From Acidicapsa acidisoli (GTDB lineage Bacteria > Acidobacteriota > Terriglobia > Terriglobales > Acidobacteriaceae), in assembly GCF_025685625.1 (NCBI RefSeq), contig NZ_JAGSYI010000002.1, positions 1,426,001-1,490,000 of the forward strand: a DNA stretch of 64,000 nt. Reading direction: 5' to 3'. The notes under the pieces were generated by a model, which ran no database searches, was not told where the DNA came from, and saw nothing but the letters and a program-made list of their open reading frames with translations. Each line of letters starts with the position of its first letter. Within the stretch, counting starts at the first letter, position 1. Shown here in pieces: positions 51,818-61,905 of this stretch. The position numbers and the translations under genes were made by a program.

Positions 51818-53257
51818 CTACGGTTCGATGCTTTCTCCATAATGCGTTGGTAGCTTGAATCGCAGACGGCAATCGCTCTCAGTCGCCAACACACCTTTGG
51901 CATTAAACGAGACGATAGCCAGAGGCGCATAGAAGTGTTGCACGCCTTGCGGCCCACGCGCTTCCGGTTCGCCCTCGTGGAAAGGCCATTCCACGTTACC
52001 TGAAGCCACGCGCGCGGGAATCGTCCAGAAATCGCCAGTGCGATATGAGCTTGCCGTTTCTGTTTTTTTGAATTGAATCTGAATGCCGTTCTCCAGATTC
52101 AACCAGAAACTTCCGTGCTCACCTTCCCTGATCATGGCGGCGCCCTGCTGCAGCTCGAGACCACCCCTCCTGGCATCGCCCTCTTTGTGGTCCCATCGCC
52201 TGAGCAACGGATGCTTACTCTGATCCTGGCCGACTGTCGACTTCGGCAGATCACTGAGCGTGGCTTGCAGCTTGCCAGGAATCACCTTTTCGATGCGCAG
52301 CAGCGGCTCCGCACGCCTCTGTAACTCGTAGTCATCATCGACAATTTCCACCCAGTCACCCACTTGCAGGCCAGACCGGGCATCGCGCCCAAACCGTCCC
52401 AGTGTTACCACCTTCCCATTCACCTGGCGGACGGGAAAAATGACAGAGCCGTTTTCGCGCGAAAACTTGAATGTAGGACCGCCATTCGCATTGCAACTGC
52501 CGCCCTGGTGAATCTCGATTCGGTATAGCTGATTCGTTGAACCACGATACCGAGATTCTGGCGAAAGCGTTCCCGGCTCGGTGCCAACCCCTTCTTGGGG
52601 TTCTATGGCACGCGCCCGGAGGCGCCCGCGGTGCTTAGGCTGCCAGTTTTCAAGGATCGCCTCCCAGTGCTCCTTTACAAGCCCACATGAGGGATTCTTG
52701 CCATACTCCGCCAACTCCTGAACCGCCACTTTCCACACCAGCTTTGCGCGAGTCGTCGTATCGGTGCCCAGCAAAGCTACCTCGCGAATGGATTCCTCTT
52801 CTATGTCCGTCCTGTGTACTTCCCATGCGTCCAGATAAATGAGACATGGTACTTTGTTCTTCTTCTGCATTACGAATTCGCCTGGACCTGCCTTTGCTGC
52901 ATAGCAGACGTAGCCGGTGTTCTCGCAGGGCATTCCGCCGACGTAATAGCGGCCCGGCCCAATGAGAAAATCTCCCTCGCCAGTAAGCATCCCTTTCAGC
53001 ACTTCCTGGTCCTCTCTAGATGGAGCACCATTTTCAGAAAGAGGAAAATCTCCCTCGGCAAGGATTTTGAAACCGCAATTATCCTCGGGGCCGCCATGGG
53101 GCCCAATAAGGTCGGACGCCAGGCCTCGCAGGAATCCCCAAAATATATCGACCTGCTCGTTCCAATCCGCATCCAACTGCGGACGCCCCTGTTGCATCAT
53201 CACGCGCGTGAATTGCTTGCGAGGATCATGTTTGTAGCGAGTGAAATCACCTCTCAT
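51818..53257 (-). CDS. DUF6519 protein of contractile injection systems
   Basis: A 479-residue protein beginning MRGDFTRYKHDPRKQFTRVM, then QQGRPQLDADWNEQ. This pattern (R-G-D-x-T/S-R, then V-x-x-Q-Q-G-R-V/P-x-L-D-A-D-W-N-E) is typical of the DUF6519 proteins encoded in eCIS and phage-tail-like baseplate clusters. The rest is beta-rich with LYRIEIHQGGSCNANGG and KFSRENGSVIFPVRQ. It is probably a baseplate-associated or fibre-adaptor component. The ATG at 53257 has GGAGGAG five bases upstream and is chosen over a GTG at 53263. It follows the tail protein gene after 152 bases. Confidence 0.83.
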   Translation of the reverse strand: MRGDFTRYKHDPRKQFTRVMMQQGRPQLDADWNEQVDIFWGFLRGLASDLIGPHGGPEDNCGFKILAEGDFPLSENGAPSREDQEVLKGMLTGEGDFLIGPGRYYVGGMPCENTGYVCYAAKAGPGEFVMQKKNKVPCLIYLDAWEVHRTDIEEESIREVALLGTDTTTRAKLVWKVAVQELAEYGKNPSCGLVKEHWEAILENWQPKHRGRLRARAIEPQEGVGTEPGTLSPESRYRGSTNQLYRIEIHQGGSCNANGGPTFKFSRENGSVIFPVRQVNGKVVTLGRFGRDARSGLQVGDWVEIVDDDYELQRRAEPLLRIEKVIPGKLQATLSDLPKSTVGQDQSKHPLLRRWDHKEGDARRGGLELQQGAAMIREGEHGSFWLNLENGIQIQFKKTETASSYRTGDFWTIPARVASGNVEWPFHEGEPEARGPQGVQHFYAPLAIVSFNAKGVLATESDCRLRFKLPTHYGESIEP

Positions 53258-53409
53258 GCTCACTCCTCCCGTGTCCAGTTTCTAGCGGTCCTGCCGAGGT
53301 CGTGCTCTGCTGCTGTCGTCCATCCCTTTGGCCCCATGGCCTCTGTCATTGCAAACGCCGACGGAAGGCTATTGCTTCTCGGATTCCTTCTTACGGAGAA
53401 AATTGCAAA

Positions 53410-55581
53410 TCAAGTCGCATACAATATTCCAGCTTCCATCCCCGCGGGCGTGTATTCTTCGAGCCTCGCGCGCAGATTGCATTCTCTCTGGGCTTCAAAC
53501 AGGTCGTGAAAGACTCCCATCTGAGACCGGTCTTCCGCGCCCGTTTTCAGTTCGACAGCGCACGTGTCTGTCAGCCGACAGTACTTCGGCTGGCCATAGC
53601 ACGTGCTGGAAAATTGTGGCTCAACCCGCAATCTTTCCTCCGCATGCATGTCCTTCGCATCAGCATGATCCACGCCGTCCTTTTTCAAGGTCACACTGAC
53701 ACCGCTGTTCGTCAGGTCAGGCTGGCAGTCATACCTTGGCGGAGTGCGTGATCCGGGCGGCACGTAGCAGAAGCGCATGCAGCCAAGCTGGCGGCGGGCA
53801 ACCAGTACTTTCCCCGCAAAAATGGCGTTCTCGGCTAGCTCAATGGCGTGGCTTTCGACTCTCCCGAAGATTGTAGAGCGCTTGATTGTAAGCGTAAATG
53901 GAGCCACGGCTTCTCCCAAACCGTGGATCGCGGCTTCACTCTCGCTGGTCGCGTCGACGATGCTATCGCTGATGTGCAACCGGTTCGCCCCCGTCTTTCT
54001 CTCTTTCCCGCCGATCCCCTGGATGGACCCGAGAATGCTGTGCTCGATTCGGATTGCCGCCGAAGTTTCTACCAATTGCAGACTCGGTTCTCCCATCCTG
54101 CGCGGGGTGCAATCTGGATTTAGGGCCCATCCCGGCACCAGCGTGGAATGGCGCAAGGTCAATTGCTCGATCCTGCCACGAACCTCAATTCCGCGCCCTG
54201 TGACTAGGAAGCCATCCAGGACAAAACTGCTGCCTGATCGCCCGCTCACCGTCAACGCATCCGGGCGAATGGCCTGCAGGTCATGAAGAGCGATAACCGG
54301 CCGCGCCCCATTCGCTGCGCGCAGTTCAAGATACTGGTTCTCGGCCAGTTCAACATGCACCTGCTCGCCGTAAACGCGGCTATCGTTGACCTGGATCACC
54401 GCGTGAGCCGGCTTGTCTTTAGCCCACTGCGCATGAGCCGCGTGAATGTGCGGAAACTCTGCGTTCGCGCCAACGCAGTATATCTTGCTGTTCGGATACA
54501 TTCGCATGGAACGTTGATATTCACCGCCCCCCATATCGGCACTGAACGCGTAGTAATAGGAAACGACAACATCATGGTCAGGCAACTCGGTGGGCGGAAA
54601 GGCAATCCTACCCAATTCTGGATCAACGGCGACATAACCATGTCGGGGCCGATACTTCCACCCGCTCAGATCCGCTGGAACAACTTTTTCCGCAGGAATA
54701 GGTTTTGTCGGATCACAGCCTGCCCAATTCCCTGCCCAGATAGCTACACTACTGCCATCACCGTAATATCGAGGTGATGCCATATAGCTTGTCACGTTGT
54801 CTTTTAATAGTGGTTCTGCAAATGCCTCCCGCCGGATGGGCGTAGGAAGATCCGATTCACCGGCGATATCGGTAGGAGCGACCGCCAAGACAGGGTGGTT
54901 ATAAAGTTGAACGTCGTTCCCAAGGATACTAAATGTGAAGCAATGATTGCCTGCCTGCTCCGCGCGGAAGGCGCGACTTCGCGTGACAGGATATACCTTC
55001 ATCCTCCAAACAAAAAGCGCGATGCTAGGGACGTTAAAACGGTCCGCACTCCGTGGCAAGTTCATCCCTCCCAGTCCAAGCGTGCGGCCCTGGGATTCGA
55101 ACGAACTTCCAAGCAGAGAGAGCGGGCCGGTATCATGGATATCCAGCGTTCGCCCGCGTTCCAGGCGTAGATGATCAAGGTCTTGTGTCACACTCAGAGA
55201 ACGGCCGCACTCGACTACTCGGGCCGGCCATCCTGATGCTGAATTCGTCATCTGTTCCAGAAGAGCGAGCGTTCCTTTGCGACGGCGGAAGCCGATCGTA
55301 TCGGCCACATCTTTGCGCTGAACGAGAATTTGCGCTGCCGCTGCGTTCGTTGCCCCATGCATAGCTCTGTGACCGATCAGATCTCCGATGTACGGTACCA
55401 CCCAGTCTTCGCATGTCTCGATAAACCAGTTCGCATAGAGCTGCGCAATATCCGCCTCGACGAGATTCACCTGCGTTGCGATCACCTGCAACAGCTGTTG
55501 CAGTGGATATCCCTGCGCGGCATCGCGCTGCCGGTACAACGGCGGCAGCAAATCGTAGAGGCGGTCAACACTTGTGCTCAT
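53410..55581 (-). CDS. Phage tail-type protein fused to a beta-helix domain
   Basis: A 723-residue protein. The N-terminus (YDLLPPLYRQRDAAQGYPLQ; FIETCEDWVVPYIGDLIGHR; DVADTIGFRRRKGTLALLEQ) matches tail protein I-like baseplate components of contractile injection systems. Residues about 420-610 form a series of right-handed beta-helix rungs (IEQLTLRHSTLVPG, IRIEHSILGSI, LHISDSIVDAT, LTIKRSTIFGRV, IELAENAIFAG), a fold common in tail spikes and carbohydrate-binding proteins. The C-terminus has several cysteines (CYGQPKYCRLTDTC). This fusion suggests that the baseplate protein also carries a target-binding or glycan-binding part. Its ATG overlaps the preceding stop as ATGA. Confidence 0.8.
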   Translation of the reverse strand: MSTSVDRLYDLLPPLYRQRDAAQGYPLQQLLQVIATQVNLVEADIAQLYANWFIETCEDWVVPYIGDLIGHRAMHGATNAAAAQILVQRKDVADTIGFRRRKGTLALLEQMTNSASGWPARVVECGRSLSVTQDLDHLRLERGRTLDIHDTGPLSLLGSSFESQGRTLGLGGMNLPRSADRFNVPSIALFVWRMKVYPVTRSRAFRAEQAGNHCFTFSILGNDVQLYNHPVLAVAPTDIAGESDLPTPIRREAFAEPLLKDNVTSYMASPRYYGDGSSVAIWAGNWAGCDPTKPIPAEKVVPADLSGWKYRPRHGYVAVDPELGRIAFPPTELPDHDVVVSYYYAFSADMGGGEYQRSMRMYPNSKIYCVGANAEFPHIHAAHAQWAKDKPAHAVIQVNDSRVYGEQVHVELAENQYLELRAANGARPVIALHDLQAIRPDALTVSGRSGSSFVLDGFLVTGRGIEVRGRIEQLTLRHSTLVPGWALNPDCTPRRMGEPSLQLVETSAAIRIEHSILGSIQGIGGKERKTGANRLHISDSIVDATSESEAAIHGLGEAVAPFTLTIKRSTIFGRVESHAIELAENAIFAGKVLVARRQLGCMRFCYVPPGSRTPPRYDCQPDLTNSGVSVTLKKDGVDHADAKDMHAEERLRVEPQFSSTCYGQPKYCRLTDTCAVELKTGAEDRSQMGVFHDLFEAQRECNLRARLEEYTPAGMEAGILYAT

Positions 55582-58500
55582 GAGCTGACCTCCGTGAGGA
55601 TGAGGGTATCGGGAAGGTCCGGGCTGAGGTACGCTACCTGCGCCGGTTGCAGCACCCCTCTTTCGTCGGCTCTGGCGCCACGGACCGTGATTTGCTCCAT
55701 GGGCGGCCGTGTCGCAAGCTGGACCAACTTGGTCGAAAGCTTGCTGGCATCTTCTGTATCCGACTCGCTGATGCTATCCAGCGTTGTCACCTTGACGTAT
55801 GCCACGCCATCAATCTGCTGGATGGCTGCGATCACTTCGCTGAGAAAGACGGACTGCCCAAGTTTACGCTGGTCAAAGGCAAATGCAGTCAGAAGTGCGG
55901 TTCTTATCTGTGGCGCTACGTCTTCCCACTGGTAGCCGTCCTGCAGTTGCACCTGCGCGCTCATCACCAGCAACATGAACTCGGCCACTCCGATCTCGAT
56001 GGGAAGATGCGGATCGCCCAATTCCTTGAAAGATTCGGACAGGTTGAGGAACGGCTCAGAAGTTTCATCCAGCAGAGTTCCTTCACTTCCCGCCACTGTC
56101 AGATAGACGATCTGGCTGTGGCCGTCAGAGAGTTGCGAAGCCGCTGCTTTACCGATGGCAGCGAATGTACGCGCGTAGTCGGCGTAGTCCTGTATTGAAA
56201 CCAAGCGGTCCAAGCTGGTCACAGCCAATGGAGCATTGCCTCGCCCCTGATCGGTCGTTTCGCTATCGGCTCCTGCCGTCGACGGCAACGGATTATTCAC
56301 ACTCTTCACGCCGAGAGGACGCGTTGCCAGCATTGTGATCCGCCCGCTATCCACGTTGCCCGGTGTGCCGATGCCCGAGCGATAGGTTGCCCTGACATTC
56401 GCTACTCCTGTGGGGAGACGCATCCCGTGAACGCCATCTCCGAACTGAATCGTCGTGTTCCCGGAGGCGTCGGTCTTTGTTATGTAACTGCGATCCGATG
56501 GACCGGCATTCGCAAGCGTGTCAACCTCCTGCCACGGGATATCATTGACCTTCACCTGCAGCGTACTCTGCGCCCCTCCCGGCGTACTGGCGGGAACATA
56601 GGTGACCTGCGGATAATGAAGCGCGAACTGCTGCATGGACTGGGAGCCATTTCCGCTGCCTAGAACCTCGCTTCGCGATTCACCATGGGTAGCGCGGACT
56701 ACGTTACCGGAGACGGTTACGCTGTTGCGCTTGTATGTGTAAGAGAGCGGCTGCGCGAGGTTGAGGAAGGAGTGTGTTGTATCGCCTGGCAAAGGTTGAG
56801 TTGTCGGCGGCGGCGTGGTTGCACTTCCTTCCGCAGTGGTTTCAGAACTGGACGCAGGCGCCGGAGGGACGGGAACCTCTTTAACCCCTTGATCAACGCC
56901 TGCGAGCATCACCAGCTCAGTGGCTGTAACTCCGGCCGTCGGCGTATCGGTCCGCTCGCCCTGTACGATCATCCATCGTCCGGAGTCAAGATCACTGTAG
57001 AGATCACCTAATTCGATTGTTCCACCTGAGACATCCTCGGTAACCGGCTCCGGCGCAAGACTAAGCTGTTCACTCTGGGTCGAGATTGTCGCCGGACGCA
57101 CGGCGGATAGCATTCGGTCAGTTGCCGGATCCAGCCACTCGTCGGCCAACTTCAACTGCGTAACCTTGGACGACAGGTTATATCTGGTAATCGCGACTCT
57201 CTGGGTTGAGGTCACAGTGGTGAAGCGCGGTGCTTTCCAATCCGGGCGCTCGATCACCACCATGCTTCCTGGAAGAATCTGGTCGTAGATGGAATCAAGG
57301 GCCAACACTGTACCATCCGGCGCAGTCGCCGATTCATATCGGATCACAATGTCCTTCACCGCAGAGATAGAGGTTCGCTGCCCGCTCGTCGCTGTTGAAG
57401 CCGTCTGGCCGGCAGGCACCAGGATAGGCTCACCGCCGTCGACAGTGAGACTGAGTGCCTCAGTGTCTTTCGCATATGCGAGCTTGAATGTTGGAAGCGA
57501 CGGCGAGAATACTACCACTAGCTCGGTATTCTGCTCGAGCTTCAGTTCGACGCCCCATGAACCGATCTTATTGTCACCCACCTTCTGAGGAAGAGAAAAC
57601 GTCCGGCTCGCGCTCGTCGTGGGATCGGTTATCTTGATGAAGATCGTCGCCTGCCCACGCGTTTTCATTGCTTCAAAGGCGCGGCTGTCTTGCTGTTCCT
57701 TTTCCACCTGAGCCGCTGAGCTGATCACCATCAAGATGACGAGGCTTCCAGCGAGTGGCCATTCTTCGGCCCCGGTTACCACTCCGGTGCTGTCGACAAT
57801 CGGTTTGAGTGGCGCAGTACTGCCAAACGGAGACGCTTGCACCCTGAGCGCAAACACTTGCCCTGGCGCCGGCGGAATGGTGGTATTCGCCAGGCTGGCA
57901 TAAATCTGCGTTTGCAGCGGCGGATGCAGCGCGCTCAGCAACGCTGGAGTCGTATCCGCACTCGGTGCAAAGACCTGTGACACGCTTCTGTCAAGTTCGA
58001 GCGAGTTGGCCGGATGTCCCGCAGGAGGAATCATAAGGGGCTTCAACAATGCGACTGACGTCTCCGTCAACGAGGTTGAGACGGGAAAAGACGTTGAGGC
58101 CGATGGTGTCGCCGTCTGCAGGACGACCAAGGTACGCTTCTGATCAAACTGCTGTTCCACCGTTGCGACGCGCGATAACACTGGATCACTAGCTACGATC
58201 GCCACAGGATCATTCAGCTTCAGGTTCGTATTCACGCCGCTTGCATAAAATTGCGTAGTGCTCGCGGTGATCACCTGCGGCTGCGTCAGTCGCGGCGTTA
58301 GATTATTCCAGGCGCCCTGCGCCGAGAGGTCCCCCTCTATTTCAAAAGACTGCGGCAGCGCACCCTGTGCCGCGGGCTGGCTCTGCACACGGCTTCCAGC
58401 CGGAATCGTTGCGGCCGTCGCGCTGTTTGGATCGACAGTGTACGCGAGGTACACGCTTGCCGATACTCCGGGGCGAAGTGCATATCCGACCAGTTGCGCG

Positions 58501-58817
58501 AGATTAATGACTGACTGCCGTTCCGTGGCTGTGCGCAGGTAGCCTTCATTGGCAATGCGCTCCTGGTAGAAAGTGAGAACGTCCGCTATTACTGCCCAGG
58601 CATCGAGCAATGCCAGGGCCGGATCATCCGCCTCTCGCGTCCGTAAAGCTGCCAATGCGGGAAAATTGGGGCTCGAAAGACCGGCCTTCATCGTTTCGAA
58701 GAAGGTCGCATAAGTCCTGATTCGATACGTAATCGCACTCAAGCCGGGTCGATTCGTAATGGCAACCGGTGTGATCGCCTCAACACCCGTGCAGCACCCG
58801 CATGGCAGTTGTTTCAT
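55578..58817 (-). CDS. Large gpJ-like baseplate assembly protein
   Basis: A 1079-residue protein of the 'putative baseplate assembly protein' group, with an unusual cysteine-rich start (MKQLPCGCCTG). The N-terminal wedge region has DPALALLDAWAVIADVLTFY and ERIANEGYLRTATERQSV. The baseplate J signature appears late: IQFGDGVHGMRLPTG, then ATYRSGIGTPGNVDSG. After it come QDYADYARTFAAIGKAAASQ and the terminal helical part QIDGVAYVKVTTLDS. It forms wedge subunits around the spike together with the next upstream protein. It overlaps the genes on both sides by four bases (ATGA), which indicates translational coupling of the three baseplate genes. Confidence 0.9.
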   Translation of the reverse strand: MKQLPCGCCTGVEAITPVAITNRPGLSAITYRIRTYATFFETMKAGLSSPNFPALAALRTREADDPALALLDAWAVIADVLTFYQERIANEGYLRTATERQSVINLAQLVGYALRPGVSASVYLAYTVDPNSATAATIPAGSRVQSQPAAQGALPQSFEIEGDLSAQGAWNNLTPRLTQPQVITASTTQFYASGVNTNLKLNDPVAIVASDPVLSRVATVEQQFDQKRTLVVLQTATPSASTSFPVSTSLTETSVALLKPLMIPPAGHPANSLELDRSVSQVFAPSADTTPALLSALHPPLQTQIYASLANTTIPPAPGQVFALRVQASPFGSTAPLKPIVDSTGVVTGAEEWPLAGSLVILMVISSAAQVEKEQQDSRAFEAMKTRGQATIFIKITDPTTSASRTFSLPQKVGDNKIGSWGVELKLEQNTELVVVFSPSLPTFKLAYAKDTEALSLTVDGGEPILVPAGQTASTATSGQRTSISAVKDIVIRYESATAPDGTVLALDSIYDQILPGSMVVIERPDWKAPRFTTVTSTQRVAITRYNLSSKVTQLKLADEWLDPATDRMLSAVRPATISTQSEQLSLAPEPVTEDVSGGTIELGDLYSDLDSGRWMIVQGERTDTPTAGVTATELVMLAGVDQGVKEVPVPPAPASSSETTAEGSATTPPPTTQPLPGDTTHSFLNLAQPLSYTYKRNSVTVSGNVVRATHGESRSEVLGSGNGSQSMQQFALHYPQVTYVPASTPGGAQSTLQVKVNDIPWQEVDTLANAGPSDRSYITKTDASGNTTIQFGDGVHGMRLPTGVANVRATYRSGIGTPGNVDSGRITMLATRPLGVKSVNNPLPSTAGADSETTDQGRGNAPLAVTSLDRLVSIQDYADYARTFAAIGKAAASQLSDGHSQIVYLTVAGSEGTLLDETSEPFLNLSESFKELGDPHLPIEIGVAEFMLLVMSAQVQLQDGYQWEDVAPQIRTALLTAFAFDQRKLGQSVFLSEVIAAIQQIDGVAYVKVTTLDSISESDTEDASKLSTKLVQLATRPPMEQITVRGARADERGVLQPAQVAYLSPDLPDTLILTEVSS

Positions 58818-61540
58818 CGTCCACCTCGCAGATCTAGCACAAATCTGCCGTTTTCCGGCCGCGCCGCGTCATTGTCGAGCCGCGCCACTTCGAGCGGCCC
58901 GATTGGCAGGACTCCGTTCTCTATCTCGTGATTCGGCTCCTGGTATAACCGCTGAAGTTTGGTGACGATCACACTCTGCACCCCAGTCGCCGCCTGGGCC
59001 CTCGCAATCAGCGCACTGAGATAAATGTTGCCTCCAAAAGTCAGGTTGTCGGGATGGAAGAACCCTCGTCCGCCGCTGGCAAAGACGCGATTGCTGAAAA
59101 GATCCAGCAGCACAGGTTGGACATGTGCGCGGGAGTAATTCGAAAGCAGGTTGACCTTGATGGCGACATCGAGCGATACGTAGCTCGGAGGCGCCACGAT
59201 CAGATCGTGTCCAATGCGGCGATAAACATAAAGATACCTGTGTATCTCTTCGAGCAACGCCTCATTGACCTGCTCCGTGCCTACCGGGTCAATGGCCACA
59301 TGGACCTCATAACGAATTCCGGTCCACTGAAGTTCTGCTGCGGCGCGCTGCACCTTCGGATTGCGTTCCGCCAACGCCGCATAGTCATCCGCGGTGACGG
59401 CGCGCTCCAACTGCTGCTGGAAAGCCCCAGGAGCGAACAGCTTCACTTCATCAATCGATTCTGGGGCCGTGCCGCCCACTGCGGCCAATGGGTTCCTAGG
59501 CGTCAATGTCATCCCATTCAGCATGCCGTTGGAAAACGCGACCTGGACCATCGTCTCAGCACCTACGTTTCCAGACGCACCATTACCTATTCGATAATCG
59601 GCCGCAAACGATTCGCCCGCTTCCGGCGCCCGCCCGCATTCCCCGTCGCCGAACCGCAAATGCGCAACGCCTGCATCGTCCATCTCAACAACGTAGTCAA
59701 AGTCTTCGCCGCTGCTGTTCAGCAGATCTCTCTGCGGATTCCAGGATCGTAGATACTGCCCCATTTCGCTCGTCAATGCCGTCAATGTCTTCGCAGCAGG
59801 CTTAGCCGGGTCATACGAAGAAAGCAGTTTGAGCGTGGAAGGAGATAGCTCTGCGCGAAAATTATCTGATTGCATATCCGCCGGACTGGACAGGCGCGCC
59901 GCGAGCTTCGCAGGGTTCTGCAATTCGTCAAAACTGAACAGGGGACCGGAGCCATCAGACAGCCCCGGAATGCTGCGCAGTTCAATCTCAGGAATCGCGC
60001 CGCGAGGATCCTGGATCAAGCAGTCAGATGCGGGCGTCTGTGCGCTGAGTGGCGCGCTAAACGTGAGCGGTGTCTGCTGCAACATGGGTTGAAACATTCC
60101 ACCGTCGACTTCAATTTCCGAGCCCCTTCCGATCCCTGTGCATACCTGCCGGGTAGCAGCCAGAGGAACCGTGCCGAGACTTTCATTCACCACCCAGCTT
60201 CCGTGGTCGGCAAGAAATACATTTCCTCGCGCGACGCTCACATCTGTAATGTACGGACAATCTGGAGCTGGACCAACCACCGATAAACATAGTGAGAATG
60301 GAAGTGCATCATCCGCTCCCCACTCAATATCAACCACGTTGATTCCATACACGGGGTCCTCGTTCATTTCAACTTTCGTGAGTCTCACAAAATGTCGATG
60401 CGCAGGATCTGCATCGGCTGGCGAGCCCGTGCCAGGTCCAATCACTTCTTCAAATAACAGCACATCTCCCACACGCAAGTGCAGCCTGCGCTCCTTGGCC
60501 GCGTCGGGGGATGACGCCGGCACTTCATCGATCAGGGTCGCATGCGTGCTTCCTGCTGGCAAACAGCACAATTCATCTCCCCAGGTGTAAAAGCTGATCT
60601 GATCGTGAGCGGCATAGATGAACAAAGGATCATTGTCCATCGGCTGGAACACCAGGTATCGGCTATTACGCAGGTTGGGCAACTGCGAGAATGCGAGGAA
60701 AGTATTCGCCGGTGGGGACTGTCCCTCATATGCTGCGAGAAATGAAATATCGGTGGGAAGGAGCGGTGGATTTATGACATCCTCGCTCGCCGTGATGCAA
60801 ACCCAAGTCCGAGCATTGCATCCCTCATGCATCGGATAGTCGATCAGCCGCACATGGCGCCGCACTGAGATGCGTTGCCGCGCCGTGCTCAGATATGCTT
60901 CCGTGGCCACGGCATCCTGGTAGTAACTGAGATAGTCGGCCACATACGCGAGGATTTCGATCAGCACAATACCTATATCTGCTTCATGCTGTTCCTGCCA
61001 ATCCGGCAGAGTCAGCGCAAGGCGATCAAGAATCAACTGACGAAATGTCCCGTAGTCTTTCGCCAGATAATTGATCTCTGGTGTAGCAAACTCCAGTGGT
61101 GGGCAGGGATTGTTTGGCTTGCAATCAACCGGGCTCACGACACCGACAGCAAATTTGAATTCCGCACGGGCATATCTCGCATCAAATCCCTCGAGCGGCC
61201 GATCGGTCGGTTGCCCTTCATTGTCCAATGCGACGAGCCGTAGCGTGTAGCGCGAAGAATCTCCGGGGCGATCGAGGGTGACTTGCAGACTATCATCTCT
61301 CTCAGGATCGTCTTCCCTGCATAAACGTACGTCGACCACTTTCAAGGCTCGACCTGTCACGCCCCCCGTAATCTGCACATTCTCCAGAGCAATCTTTTCG
61401 GGAGCAGCGCGGAAGAGATAAACCGTCAGCCGGAAATTCTCTTCACTCGCCTCGATGTAATCGATTCCGTTCGGGCCGCGCGCACGCAGGTCCGCGCGCC
61501 GTTGCGGTTCGCGACATGCCAGCGAAGTAGCGAGTGTCAT
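58814..61540 (-). CDS. gpJ-like baseplate assembly protein
   Basis: A 908-residue baseplate wedge protein, paralogous in layout to the next gene. Conserved parts are LAKDYGTFRQLILDRLALTL, IGIVLIEILAYVADYLSYYQ followed by VATEAYLSTARQRISVRRHV, and the baseplate J signature HLRFGDGECGRAPEAGESF with YRIGNGASGNVGAE. Near the C-terminus are TADDYAALAERNPKVQRAAA and RAQAATGVQSVIVTKLQRL. In Afp/PVC-type systems two such proteins (Afp11- and Afp12-like) build the baseplate. It starts three bases after the gp25 gene ends and overlaps the following gene by four. Confidence 0.9.
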   Translation of the reverse strand: MTLATSLACREPQRRADLRARGPNGIDYIEASEENFRLTVYLFRAAPEKIALENVQITGGVTGRALKVVDVRLCREDDPERDDSLQVTLDRPGDSSRYTLRLVALDNEGQPTDRPLEGFDARYARAEFKFAVGVVSPVDCKPNNPCPPLEFATPEINYLAKDYGTFRQLILDRLALTLPDWQEQHEADIGIVLIEILAYVADYLSYYQDAVATEAYLSTARQRISVRRHVRLIDYPMHEGCNARTWVCITASEDVINPPLLPTDISFLAAYEGQSPPANTFLAFSQLPNLRNSRYLVFQPMDNDPLFIYAAHDQISFYTWGDELCCLPAGSTHATLIDEVPASSPDAAKERRLHLRVGDVLLFEEVIGPGTGSPADADPAHRHFVRLTKVEMNEDPVYGINVVDIEWGADDALPFSLCLSVVGPAPDCPYITDVSVARGNVFLADHGSWVVNESLGTVPLAATRQVCTGIGRGSEIEVDGGMFQPMLQQTPLTFSAPLSAQTPASDCLIQDPRGAIPEIELRSIPGLSDGSGPLFSFDELQNPAKLAARLSSPADMQSDNFRAELSPSTLKLLSSYDPAKPAAKTLTALTSEMGQYLRSWNPQRDLLNSSGEDFDYVVEMDDAGVAHLRFGDGECGRAPEAGESFAADYRIGNGASGNVGAETMVQVAFSNGMLNGMTLTPRNPLAAVGGTAPESIDEVKLFAPGAFQQQLERAVTADDYAALAERNPKVQRAAAELQWTGIRYEVHVAIDPVGTEQVNEALLEEIHRYLYVYRRIGHDLIVAPPSYVSLDVAIKVNLLSNYSRAHVQPVLLDLFSNRVFASGGRGFFHPDNLTFGGNIYLSALIARAQAATGVQSVIVTKLQRLYQEPNHEIENGVLPIGPLEVARLDNDAARPENGRFVLDLRGGR

Positions 61541-61543
61541 GAC

Positions 61544-61900
61544 TTACATCGTTCCTGTTATCTGCACAGCCACCGACTGGTTGGTGCTTCGACGAATGTA
61601 CTGAAGGTTGATGTTCAAGGTGGAATCCACACTTGTAACTTCCAGGTCCTTGACCTGGAGCAAATCTCCCAGCCAGCGTTGCAAGGCTGCCTGCAGGGTA
61701 AATTGGAGCGCCGCAGCCATCTCCGGGCTGTTCGGAGCGAAGACCATCTGCCGCAGTCCGCAACCGAAATCCGGCTGGTTCACGCGCTCACCAGGGCTGG
61801 TGAATAGCAACTCTTCGATCATTTCCCGCAGATGGTCGTCATCATCCGCAACAGCGGTACGCCCGCGACGATCGAAATGGAATGGGAAATCGATATTCAT
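61544..61900 (-). CDS. gp25-like baseplate protein
   Basis: A 118-residue protein of the gp25/GPW family, which links the spike hub to the sheath and nucleates sheath assembly. Visible motifs are MNIDFPFHFDRRGRTAVADD, HLREMIEELLFTSPGERVNQ and PDFGCGLRQMVFAPNSPE, where E-R-V-N-x-P-x-F-G-C-G-L is the family core (usually E-R/P-x-F-G-S-G-L). The frame stays open to 62227, but the ATG at 61900, five bases after the PAAR-like stop, gives the family N-terminus. Equivalent to Afp9 of the antifeeding prophage. Confidence 0.92.
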   Translation of the reverse strand: MNIDFPFHFDRRGRTAVADDDDHLREMIEELLFTSPGERVNQPDFGCGLRQMVFAPNSPEMAAALQFTLQAALQRWLGDLLQVKDLEVTSVDSTLNINLQYIRRSTNQSVAVQITGTM

Positions 61901-61905
61901 GACGG

